From: Planctomycetota bacterium
GTDB lineage: Bacteria > Planctomycetota > Planctomycetia > Isosphaerales > Isosphaeraceae
Direction: 5' to 3'
Assembly: GCA_021791715.1 (NCBI GenBank)
Contig: JAJYWB010000034.1
Span: forward strand, 1 to 60,972
DNA length: 60,972 nt
Made by a program: the position numbers and the translations under genes
The notes under the pieces: generated by a model
Database searches by the model: none
The model's input: the letters and a program-made list of their open reading frames with translations, nothing else
What the model was told of the DNA's origin: nothing
Shown here: positions 24,974 through 34,000 of the stretch, piece by piece
Numbering within the stretch: the stretch's first letter is position 1
How the letters are laid out: every line of letters begins with the position of its first letter

Positions 24974-27016
24974 TCATCGGCCTGGAATCGAGATCGCCGG
25001 AGCCGTCGATCCGGGAGATCCCGCGGCGGGACGCGCCGCTTTCGGCTCGGGCTCGACGGGAGGCGCCGAGCTTTGCTTAAACGCGGGCGGGGGAGGGGGG
25101 GGCGGTCCGATCTCGGCGGTCGGATCAAGCCAAACGAGATCGCGCGCACGAAGCAAATTGCCGTGATATTGCGATGTCGGATCGTATTGACAATACAGTT
25201 GGATCGCCTCGGCTCGTTCGCCGTCCTCCTCCAATAGACGCGCCAAATTATAACGCGCCCCGGATCTGAACAAGTAATAATAAGGACGTCCCTTGCCGGG
25301 CTCGGGAAGCAGCCTGAGCGTTTCTCGAAAAAGGAATTTGGCGTTCTTACGCGATTCGGCTGTGTTCTCCTCAAGCCGGCAAAGCCCCAGAAAATACGTT
25401 GATGTTAAATCAAGCGCTTCTTGAATGTACGACGGGATCGGCTTTTTGGAGCTTTTCAGCAAAATCGGGTGTTCGGGATAACGGAATCGAACGTAGCCCG
25501 TTTTCGACGACTCGAAATCTCCCAAAAGTTGATCGATCCGCGGCTTGATCATCGGTAAATCGCGGTCAAAAAGATAAAGCGTTTGCTGCAGCGACCTGGT
25601 GTAATCGGCGCTCGAGAATTGGCTCTCGAACACGTTGATCGGCAATTTCCAAAGATCGACTTTGCCGAACCGTTTGCCGATCGCCGCCGCGAAGGCGTCG
25701 CGCTGCGAAGTCGCATCGCGATATAAGATCATTTTCGTGCGTCCGACAAGTCGATTTTGCAGTTGCTTCATCCGGGGAGCGAAGTAACCGGGGCTTGAAT
25801 CGATAAGGATATCGATCGTGCTGACCGCGAGATCGGCCTGGGTGGTTCCGTAAAAAGATTGGCCGGGAAGGTCGAGCCGATCGAGGATCGAAGGATCGGT
25901 CGTCGCCTCGTCGAGCGTGGCGACTCCGTTTCCCTTGGCGTCGGGGATTTCGAGACCGATCCGGGTATCGAATAAATAGATCTTGCCGTCGATCAGGACG
26001 CCGCACGTCCAGACGACGCGTTCCTCCTGGCCGCGAAACGTGTACGCGACCAGCCCCGCGTCGAGATTGAGCTGGCGGCAAAGCGCGATGAAAAGCCAGG
26101 CTCGCTCGGCCCAAATGCCTTGATCCTCGGTCGCCATGCCGCGAAAGAGGACGTCGTAGGGACGCGCGGGAACCTGGGGCGACGATTCGGAACCGAGTTG
26201 CCCCCCGGGAACGAGCTGGATCGACCGAATCAACCAATCGAACACGCGACGCACGCGAGCGAGCGAATCCCCCTGTCCCGAGACGCGCCGAGCGATGATC
26301 GCATACATCAAACAATCTTCAATATGCCGCGCATCTCGGATCGTGAAATCACGCGATTGGAGCGTTTTAATCATGTCGGTTCCGAGCGCCGCGCCGAGAT
26401 AATCTCCCTCGGCGGGTGGAAGTCGATACTGGATCGGCGGAATCGGAGCGACACGAAAGTATTCGTTAAAATTTTCGGTGGCGATGCGGATGTTCTCGCC
26501 TCCCGGATCCTGCGGCGCCTTTTCGATCAGGGTGAGCGCGCTTTGCATCAGCAAATTCATACGCTCGGAAACTTCCGATTTGTCGACGGTCTCTTTGGGC
26601 GCCGCGGAGGGGGATTTCGCGGCCGCATCGGTCGGTTTGGAAACGTTCGGTTTGCTCGATGCGACCGTCCGCGACCGAGCGCGCGACCGCGATTCGGGCG
26701 AGCTGTAATCACATCCGGAAACCAATGAGGCGAACAGCGGCGCGACGATCACGGCGACGAGCCCCGACCGACTGAGAACCGTTGGAAATCGGCGGTCGAT
26801 TCGGTTCGACGATCGCTCGGCGGTGCTGAATCGGATCTCTCGAACATCGTCCGAAAGGCGACCCGTGCGGGGAGAAACGTTGAGTTGAGGTACAAAAACG
26901 CCTGGTTCGCGGATCAAGGGGTTGCTCCCGGTTCGTGATCGAGCGAGTCGACTCGCCGAGCATGGAATGACGAAGATCAAGTTCGAGGGCGAATCGACGC
27001 GGATCGGTCCCAACAC
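24974..27016 (-). CDS. Lipoprotein with degenerate transglutaminase-like domain
   Basis: A protein of up to 680 aa. A hydrophobic helix (about 84-100) ends in LVSGC, a good lipobox, followed by a Ser/Pro/Lys-rich linker. The central domain (about 200-400) follows the transglutaminase-like plan, with IWAERAWLFIALCRQLNLDAGLVAY and then LIDGKIYLFDTRIG. The usual catalytic Cys position is occupied by Trp/Ala and the His position by Thr/Cys; only the Asp (FDTR) survives. It is therefore probably a non-catalytic, binding version. The C-terminal part is helical (TPR-like) and ends in a poly-Pro segment. The GTG at 27016 gives a long pre-signal region; a TTG at 26917 with GGGAG upstream is an alternative start. 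Confidence 0.7.
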   Translation of the reverse strand: MLGPIRVDSPSNLIFVIPCSASRLARSRTGSNPLIREPGVFVPQLNVSPRTGRLSDDVREIRFSTAERSSNRIDRRFPTVLSRSGLVAVIVAPLFASLVSGCDYSSPESRSRARSRTVASSKPNVSKPTDAAAKSPSAAPKETVDKSEVSERMNLLMQSALTLIEKAPQDPGGENIRIATENFNEYFRVAPIPPIQYRLPPAEGDYLGAALGTDMIKTLQSRDFTIRDARHIEDCLMYAIIARRVSGQGDSLARVRRVFDWLIRSIQLVPGGQLGSESSPQVPARPYDVLFRGMATEDQGIWAERAWLFIALCRQLNLDAGLVAYTFRGQEERVVWTCGVLIDGKIYLFDTRIGLEIPDAKGNGVATLDEATTDPSILDRLDLPGQSFYGTTQADLAVSTIDILIDSSPGYFAPRMKQLQNRLVGRTKMILYRDATSQRDAFAAAIGKRFGKVDLWKLPINVFESQFSSADYTRSLQQTLYLFDRDLPMIKPRIDQLLGDFESSKTGYVRFRYPEHPILLKSSKKPIPSYIQEALDLTSTYFLGLCRLEENTAESRKNAKFLFRETLRLLPEPGKGRPYYYLFRSGARYNLARLLEEDGERAEAIQLYCQYDPTSQYHGNLLRARDLVWLDPTAEIGPPPPPPPAFKQSSAPPVEPEPKAARPAAGSPGSTAPAISIPGR

Positions 27017-27381
27017 GCTAACGACTCACACCAAGATCATAACCGGTTCATCGCGATGAGAAACCCTCGATAGGGTCGCGACGGTGGAAACAACCGATGT
27101 CGCGGCGTCGCGGTGGGCGCGAACCGTCCACTCGCGGTCGATGAACCGTATGTTCTGTACGTATGGAATTCGAAGGGGTTCGATCGTCGGATCGATTTAA
27201 CCAGAAACGATCGCGAGCGAGGGCTCTCCGAACGACGACCCGGAGGTCGCGTCGTTATGCGTCCAGGGAAAACGATATCAAAACGATTCGGCGGCTTGAC
27301 GCGAGCCGCGCGTCCTGTTACATTTTTAGTCTCGATCTTCCAACTGTCGCAATCACACAGCTCAGCAGAGGAGCAATTTTC
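27017..27381. other. Spacer before small secreted-protein gene
   Basis: An in-frame ATG at 27163 would add 73 residues to the downstream gene, but that stretch is Arg/Ser-rich and unlike protein. The interval therefore looks non-coding. A strong GAGGAG ribosome-binding site lies at 27368-27373. Confidence 0.5.
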
Positions 27382-27765
27382 ACGAAAAGCGTAAGTTCAT
27401 TATTCATCGTCTCACTCGTTCTGTTCATCCAGAGTTCCGCAAACGCTCAATATACGGGTACGATTACCTATCCCACACCTCTGGATTCCTTCACAAGTAA
27501 CAGAACAGTCGGCGTGACGGGAACTGTGACATTCCCGTCGACATCTCCAGTGACATCTGTTGATGTTACAATTACTGATTCGGCTGGAACCGCATATTAT
27601 GGATCGAGCGGCATTTTTCCGGGAGCGATGGGTGGTGGAGGAAATTTCAATGCTCCGGTCTACATCCCCTCGACAGCGGCGTCTGGGAAGGCCACTGTCG
27701 AGGTCATTCTGATGCGTAACCAAACTCAACTCAAGACGATTTCAACAACGACTACTATTAAATGA
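27382..27765 (+). CDS. Small secreted beta-rich protein with apparent ACG start
   Basis: The frame encodes a signal peptide (K-S-V-S-S-L-F-I-V-S-L-V-L-F-I-Q-S-S-A-N-A, cleaved before Q-Y-T-G) and a mature part of about 105 residues rich in Thr, Ser, Val and Gly. The pattern suggests an Ig-like or fibronectin-like beta sandwich (VTGTVTFPSTSPVTSVDVTITD). No ATG, GTG or TTG lies near the signal peptide. GAGGAG at 27368-27373 sits 8 nt before an ACG codon, exactly where ATG would be expected, so I infer an ACG start or an ATG-to-ACG change. ATT at 27376 is the other choice but is only 2 nt from the site. GC is lower than in the neighbours. It lies upstream of a pseudopilin gene. Confidence 0.6.
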   Translation, partial: TKSVSSLFIVSLVLFIQSSANAQYTGTITYPTPLDSFTSNRTVGVTGTVTFPSTSPVTSVDVTITDSAGTAYYGSSGIFPGAMGGGGNFNAPVYIPSTAASGKATVEVILMRNQTQLKTISTTTTIK

Positions 27766-27837
27766 CGGATTCATTGCCGTCAGACTCGACGACGGACTAA
27801 TAATCAAGTTGTTGTTTATCTGACACAAGGAATACTT

Positions 27838-28788
27838 ATGAGATGCAGTGTTCGATCGTCGACTGGGTTTTCTCTAATCGAAATCTTGGTCGTCGTTTTC
27901 ATCATCGGAGTTCTCGTCGCGTTGACGTTGCCCGCGGTGCAATATTCGCGGGCGGCGTCGCGCAACGTTTCTTGCTCGGCGAACCTGAGACAACTCGGAA
28001 TCGCGTGCGGCAATTATCTTTCGGCGAACGGAACGTTCCCCGCCGGAATGACCGCTTACTCGCACCTGTCGATGTTCGTCGCCTTATTACCCTACCTGGA
28101 TTCGGTTAATTTACATAATAGTATTAATATGAGCATGCAACTGAATAATAACGCCGACGCCGATCTGGCGCGGATTTCCAATGAAACGGCGTTCCAATCG
28201 ACGATCGGAATTTTGATTTGTCCCGAACAGCGCGATTCCGAAAGGAACGCGGGTTCCACGACCTACGCTGGGAACGGCGGCTTCGATTTGCAATCGGGGC
28301 GATTCAACGGTGTGTTCTCGGGTGAAAATCCGCGAAAGATCGTCTCGCCGGCTTCGATTCTGGACGGCATGTCTCAAACGGCGCTCTTCACCGAATGGAT
28401 CGTCAATCCGATCGGTTCGCAAGATCGGCTCGCGACGGTTTTCAACACCAAGGATTTCCTCGCCGCTGACGAATACGATTCGTTCGTCGAGGCGTGCCGC
28501 TCGATCACATTCGAAACGTCCAATTTCAACAACGTCAAAATGGCGCATTGGGCGAGAGGTAATAACGGAGAGACGATCTACACACACGATTTATCTCTTA
28601 ATGAGAACACGTGCTTGAATAATCATTCAATCAATTATGGAGCGTTCACCGCGGGATCGCGCCATGCGAGTACGGCGAATATGCTCGCGTGCGATGGAAG
28701 CGTACATTCGATCAAGAAATCGACGAGCCTTCCGGTATGGAGGTCGCTCGGATCGCGCGACGGCGGCGACATCGTCGACGGTTTTTGA
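27838..28788 (+). CDS. DUF1559 family type II pseudopilin-like protein
   Basis: A 316-aa protein starting with a prepilin-type leader: short basic N-terminus, then G-FSLIEILVVVFIIGVLVAL, with cleavage expected after the Gly and Glu at +5. Next come the DUF1559 hallmarks ALTLPAVQYSRAASRN, CSANLRQLGIACGNY and HLSMFVALLPYLD, and the C-terminal H-x-G-motif region with GSRHASTANMLACDGSVHSIKK. DUF1559 proteins are hugely expanded in planctomycetes; they are thought to form pseudopilus or surface structures, but individual roles are unknown. The ATG is preceded by AAGGAA. Confidence 0.93.
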   Translation: MRCSVRSSTGFSLIEILVVVFIIGVLVALTLPAVQYSRAASRNVSCSANLRQLGIACGNYLSANGTFPAGMTAYSHLSMFVALLPYLDSVNLHNSINMSMQLNNNADADLARISNETAFQSTIGILICPEQRDSERNAGSTTYAGNGGFDLQSGRFNGVFSGENPRKIVSPASILDGMSQTALFTEWIVNPIGSQDRLATVFNTKDFLAADEYDSFVEACRSITFETSNFNNVKMAHWARGNNGETIYTHDLSLNENTCLNNHSINYGAFTAGSRHASTANMLACDGSVHSIKKSTSLPVWRSLGSRDGGDIVDGF

Positions 28789-28822
28789 AAGCCCTCGGCG
28801 ATCCATCGAAAAGGAAAGCGTT

Positions 28823-29326
28823 ATGAAACGAATCGTCGCGTCGATCGTCGCGGTCGGCTTGATAATCGGCGCCGTTGCTTACTTTTGGAATCGACCTCAA
28901 ACTGTTTTTCAAGGCTCTGTGAGGACGTTTTACGTTGAGAAAGACGTGATCGAAGTCGAAGGTGTTTCGCTTTCGGTAATCGCTCCCGCGCCGAAAAGCA
29001 AGCTTCCGAAGGGGAAAGTCTTTTCGTTCTCGATCATATATTCAAACGCGAAAAAACTCGAACCGACGACGATCGAAATGCGTCTTCGGCATGAAAAGTC
29101 CGGCAAGCGCGAGTGGAGCGGCAACACGATCGCCGAACCGACGGAAACACGATCGGACGGGCGACTTTACGAAGGCTCGCTCCGCGCACCCGGACGGCCG
29201 GGACGTTATCAAATCATCGTCATCGCACATTTTACCAAGATCATACCGTTGAAAAATCGGTCGGGAGAAACCAGATTCGAGGAGATCGACGTGGAAAAGC
29301 CCGGGCCGTTCGTTGAATTCCGCTGA
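28823..29326 (+). CDS. Membrane-anchored protein of unknown function in pseudopilin cluster
   Basis: A 167-aa protein with an uncleaved signal or N-terminal anchor (R-IVASIVAVGLIIGAVAYFW) and an extracytoplasmic beta-rich domain (LEPTTIEMRLRHEKSG, then GRYQIIVIAHFTKI). I do not recognise the family. The ATG at 28823 has AAGGAAAG (28811-28818) upstream. The longer frame from 28637 is only overlap with the pseudopilin gene. It starts 34 bp after the DUF1559 stop and is probably cotranscribed with it. Confidence 0.72.
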   Translation: MKRIVASIVAVGLIIGAVAYFWNRPQTVFQGSVRTFYVEKDVIEVEGVSLSVIAPAPKSKLPKGKVFSFSIIYSNAKKLEPTTIEMRLRHEKSGKREWSGNTIAEPTETRSDGRLYEGSLRAPGRPGRYQIIVIAHFTKIIPLKNRSGETRFEEIDVEKPGPFVEFR

Positions 29327-29373
29327 TTTTTATGTCTGAAATCTTTTGGTTCTAATCGCGTAAGAGGTTTTCA

Positions 29374-29934
29374 ATGATGAAAGCTCGTTTAACGATCGCG
29401 ACCTTGTGCGGAATCGTGCTTGTGTTCGGCCTGTTGTTGGGAGCGATGAGCGCGGGATCGTCATTATTATGTTCGTTTCTTTATGGATTACAGTATTTCC
29501 TGGTGATGACTTCGATACTGGGGTCGATCGCGACGCGTTGCGAAACGAGGCTTCGATTTCTTGGATTTCTGGTGTTCGCGACGGGATACGGAATCGCGGG
29601 TTGGATGATTTTTCCGTCGATCGATCGAGGCGAATCCACGCCGCCCGACGCGCCGATCGAGCGCATGATTCAATTGTCCTCTTTCAAAATCGCTGAAAAT
29701 CGTTTCGGGTCCGACTACGGTGCGATTATTCCATTCGAACCGAAGGAAAATCGAGCGGCCGAAGCGTATTGGAATTCGGTTCGATCGGCTCGGTCCCTCG
29801 TATCGATCTTTTGGGGATTCGCCGGATCATTCTTGATCATTTTCATCAAACGAAAAGCCGATCTGATTGAATCAAAACGCGACGGATCGGCGAGTTCGAA
29901 CCGAATGCGCGACGACGGTTCTCGTGCTCCATAA
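29374..29934 (+). CDS. Small four-helix membrane protein, unassigned
   Basis: A 186-aa protein with hydrophobic segments near 7-30, 35-52, 62-80 and 145-160 and a polar loop between the third and fourth. The family is not recognised. Two adjacent ATGs at 29374 and 29377 follow TAAGAGG. It is the last gene of the rightward cluster that contains the pseudopilin gene, and the 39-bp repeat array begins directly after its stop. Confidence 0.7.
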   Translation: MMKARLTIATLCGIVLVFGLLLGAMSAGSSLLCSFLYGLQYFLVMTSILGSIATRCETRLRFLGFLVFATGYGIAGWMIFPSIDRGESTPPDAPIERMIQLSSFKIAENRFGSDYGAIIPFEPKENRAAEAYWNSVRSARSLVSIFWGFAGSFLIIFIKRKADLIESKRDGSASSNRMRDDGSRAP

Positions 29935-29950
29935 AATCAATATCATACAA

Positions 29951-30119
29951 ACGACGGCTCGGTCGAAGCCGCTCCATCCCGTCGGACGAACGCCGGCTCG
30001 GTCGGCGCCTCGCCCTCCCGACGGACAAACGCCGGCTCGGTCGGCGCCTCGCCCTCCCGACGGACAAACGCCGGCTCGGTCGGCGCCTCGCCCTCCCGAC
30101 GGACGAACGCCGATCGACC
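29951..30119. repeat. 39-bp tandem repeat array
   Basis: Three near-perfect 39-bp units (29982-30020, 30021-30059, 30060-30098) are flanked by a degenerate unit upstream and a 21-bp partial unit downstream. The unit begins with CGGAC(A/G)AACGCCGGCTCGG. Because 39 is a multiple of three, all frames stay open on both strands (13-residue repeats), but no start signal or downstream protein supports coding. The array separates convergent genes. Confidence 0.92.
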
Positions 30120-30169
30120 TTCGGATCAATGGATGCTTGTCTAATATTTACAACGATTTTCAAATATTA

Positions 30170-30958
30170 TCACAAAAGACTTTCCAGAAGCAATCGCATT
30201 TTGCGCACCTCGACTTCGATTTCGAAGGGGCTATCGAGGTTGTCATGAATTGCGACGGTGAGGCCGCGGTCGTACCCGAACCGTTCCAACTGGCCGACGA
30301 TCTTGCCGTATTCGATTTCGCCCTGGCCGACGCGCACCTGAAACGCCCCCGGCTCGCGTCCCGTATCGCGGAAATGGACGTGTCTGACGTACGGGTAAAG
30401 CTCGTCGAAGCTCCCGCCGCGATTGGGACCCTGGAGGTAATGGCTGGGATCGAGCGTGAGGCCGAGCCCCGGCACGGCTTTGCATAAAGCCGCCGCGACC
30501 GCGGGATCGGCGGTGAGTGTTTTGGAGTGTGTCAACAACGTGGGAACGAGCCCCTCGCAGACCGCGATCTCGGCCAATCCGCTCAGTCGCTCGATCTCGC
30601 TTTCAATACTCGTTCCCAAAGGCGCCGCGGGGAACGTCAGCACGGCGACGGTGAGCGGCTTGGCGAGCCGACAGATCGCCTCGAATCGTCGCTTTAAAAC
30701 CGCGGCGGGAATCTCGCCGAAATCGATCTCGATCGCCGCGGGAGTGAGGCTCGGGGCGTGCCGAATCTTATGCAACGACGCTTCGAGGTTCTCGGCGACT
30801 TCAGACGGCCGTAGATGAGCGCCTCGCTCGGTGATCGCCAGATCGATTTTATTGAATTCGAGATCGGCGATGCGACGAAACGCGTTATCGAGCGGTTCTT
30901 TGGAGAAACAGAGCGTACTACAAGCAACGAACACCGGCGCCTCCCTCTTTGCTTGCAT
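30170..30958 (-). CDS. Sugar phosphate isomerase/epimerase-like TIM-barrel protein
   Basis: A 262-aa AP_endonuc_2 (xylose-isomerase-like) barrel. Recognisable strands include STLCFS at the start, IDLAITERGAH, LGLTLDPSHYLQG (metal-binding region, DPSH) and VRHVHFRDTGREPGAFQVRVGQGEIEYGKIV (given as its key words HFRD and GQGE). Metal-ligand candidates Asp/His/Glu are present. Planctomycetes carry many paralogs and substrates are rarely known. The ATG at 30958 has a weak AAGA upstream. It is separated by 80 bp from the orphan gene upstream in the transcription direction. Confidence 0.87.
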   Translation of the reverse strand: MQAKREAPVFVACSTLCFSKEPLDNAFRRIADLEFNKIDLAITERGAHLRPSEVAENLEASLHKIRHAPSLTPAAIEIDFGEIPAAVLKRRFEAICRLAKPLTVAVLTFPAAPLGTSIESEIERLSGLAEIAVCEGLVPTLLTHSKTLTADPAVAAALCKAVPGLGLTLDPSHYLQGPNRGGSFDELYPYVRHVHFRDTGREPGAFQVRVGQGEIEYGKIVGQLERFGYDRGLTVAIHDNLDSPFEIEVEVRKMRLLLESLL

Positions 30959-31038
30959 GAATTCTTGCGCGACCGTTCCCCTGGTCGGCTCACCGACTTC
31001 ACCGCGCGGCGAGCGGCGTGCGATCGGCCCGGTGTAAG

Positions 31039-34000
31039 TTAACGCCTGCGTCGATTACTGGGTAGGTCAGACGCGTCGCCGGTGCGGATCGGAGAGGCTT
31101 CGACCTCGGCGTCGACCCAATGCGACGACGCCAGCCGGGCGAATTCGGCCAGCCTGTTCTCCTGATACGCGTGCACCGCGGCGAGGATCACCCGCCGCGC
31201 GTTCCGCCGTTCAGGAACCGCCGCAACCACCGACACTCGTTGTACTTCGCTCGATCGAATCGATTGCCCGAGCCGAGCCGAGAGTTCGTCGGCGCGCACC
31301 TTGGCGATTTTCAACGACTCCTCGGTCGCGTTCGCGGCGAGCACAGCGACCTTCAACCCCGTCGCCTTGAATCGGGGAGACGCGATTCCGCGCGGCGGCA
31401 ATTCGACCATATAGCGATCGGCTTCGATCCTCTTGAAACCCGCGATTCCAGGCCAAGACGAACCGGTTTCGACGATCGCTCCCGCGGGCGCCGATACGGA
31501 TAAAAGCACACGCACTTCATAAGGAGTGTCGTTCGCCAAACATAAATATGTTTGATTTTTTGTTTCAAGCGCGCGGCAAGCGACGCCGATTCGAAGCGGC
31601 GGAGCGGCGGGGGTTTCGGGCGGAGGGGGCGTCGAGCGGAACAAACCTGAAAAGCGACGGAGCGAATCCTCGCGTCCCGAAGCGGCGGCGAGGCCCGTGA
31701 TCACCCACCTGGAATCGTACGCGGCGATCGCGTGCGCGGTTAATTCGTCGCACGTCGTCGGATCGGCGAAGGGGGCGACGATCCGCGACGATCGCGTCCG
31801 TTCGCCCCGCTCGACGCTCGCGGCGAGATCGTCGATCCCGAGCAAAACACCCCGACGCGGGTACGACGCGACTTCGGCGTCGAGTTCGGAATCGATCGAT
31901 AAATCTCGGCGCAAGCCGCCGGCGCATGTGCTTACTCCGCGGAGGAGGATCAAAGAGCGCTCGTTTTTGGGCCATTGCGCCGGGTCGAGGCCGATCGAGC
32001 GCCAAGCGGTACGCGCCGAGGAACCCTCGCGATCGACTTTTCTCGCCTCGATCCCCGCGGCGCCTTCGTCGACGCCTGGAGTCGCGACGGCGAAAACGGT
32101 CCCGGGCGCGGCGGCCGCCGCGGCCGCGGCGAGCTTCGCGTACAATTGACCGATCCGCCGCGACCGCCATTTCTCCCAAGGATCGCGCCCGCCCCCCAGG
32201 AAAAACGCCGACCTTTGGGCGAATCGATCCGCCGCGAGCGAAGTCGGCGCCGGCGCTCCCGCGTCGACGGCGGATTGATCCAACGCTTCCTCAAAAAAAC
32301 GCTTGTATGTTTCGTCGTCGACACCAATCCCGACCTCGCCCGGCAACGTCCCCTCGGTTCCGAGCCGAACGAGAATTCCGCCGAATCCCTTTCGTCCCCG
32401 GTGCGCGCCCGCGAGTTCGCTTATCGATCGAATCATCGCCCGCTGAACCATTTCGTTAAGAGGTTGATCCGATCTCCCATGAACCTCGTCCCGATCGCCG
32501 AGCCGCGCCTCGGCTTCGCGTTTCGCATCCGCCGAATCGGCCGCCGCCGATCGCGACGACAAACCGTCAAAGCTTGTTTCTAACCAATAGGTTATATTAC
32601 GACGATCTAAAACGAGGGTCGCGACCTCGACGCGATCGGGCCGAAAGGCGTCTTCGTGGAATCGACCGTCGATCGCGGTTCGATCGCCGAGCGGCTTAAC
32701 GGATCGAGGCAGAACGACGAGCGAAGCGCCGCACAATCGCGCGTAATCGGAAAGTCGTTTCGCGATCGCGACGACGTCTTCCAATCCCCCTTCGACTCCT
32801 CCGCCGAAGCGATCCCAATCGCGTCGATCCGACAACCGTAATCCAACCGATCGCGTAGCGGTTCCCTCGGCGACACGAGCGAACGAGGTTGTGGGGATAT
32901 CGCCGATTTCTTCGAGTTCAACCGCGCCCAATCGCACGGCGCTAGTTCCTCGATTCAGCACGACGAGAACCGGCTCGGCGGTTTCGGGCCAGACGAACCA
33001 CGAAAAGCAAGTCGAACCGGCGCCCCCTTCGACCCCTTCGGTGCGCGACGAAGCCGAAGCCTCGAGCGCCACACGGCCGCGATCGCCCGGAGTCGGCGGC
33101 GCCAAAAGTAAAACCCCCAACGATTCGGCACGCCCCTCTTTGATCGTTAATTTCAACCTATGTAGTTTTCCAGGTTGTTTCACTTTTAGAGGATATGCGA
33201 TCCAGCCGCATTCGGAACCTTGCGGTTCATCGATCCTTCCGGGTTCGCCGCCTCGCCCCAGGATGCCGCGCAACCGCTCGTGACGACGCTCGCCGGCGAA
33301 CACCCCGTCGGGGATCTCCCACGTTAAAGCTTCGTCGTCCGCGGCGACGGTTTTGCCGCTAATCGACGATCGTCGAAGCTTGCCTCGCGCCGCGCCCGCG
33401 TCGAAAAAATCGACGATCTCCCCCGCGATCGGCACAGCGGGATCGACCGCCGCGGGGATCGGTTCGGTTTCATGCGGGTCGACGACGGCGAGCGTCACCC
33501 GCCGACCGACCGTTCGAGTGGCCACGCCGCCGCGCCACCAGCGCATTAGCCTGCCGAGCCGTTTACCCCCCTCCTGTTCACCGACGGGAGCATCCCATGA
33601 TAGTATAATATCAAGTCGATAAGTCCCTTCGATCGGGGGAGCGGGGATCTGGAATTCTCGGCTCGGCTGCGAATCGGCGGCGTTGTTCGTCGCGATCATG
33701 CCGCGTCGTTCGTCGCGCCAAACGGCTTCGCCGCCGCGAATCGGCTTTAATTCCAGGCTCAACCGCGCCGGGACTTCGAGAGCGAGTGTGGAGAAGAGAT
33801 TGACGCCGACTTTTAACCGAGTGATCGTGCCAGGCTCCAAGATCCCCGCTTCGCCTCGTCCACCTTCAACGCTAAGATTCACGGCGTCCCATTCTGGGCG
33901 TGAAACCGTCACCTGAAGTGGCTCTCCCAATTCCGAGCGTCGAGGACCGTCGAGAATCGCCAGGAGGGGAATCGGGATCGATCGGCCTGCTCCTCGAACG

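Noticed and set aside
29867..30487. 206-aa rightward frame through the 39-bp repeats
   Set aside because: It joins repeat sequence to antisense of the TIM-barrel gene and has no ribosome-binding site.
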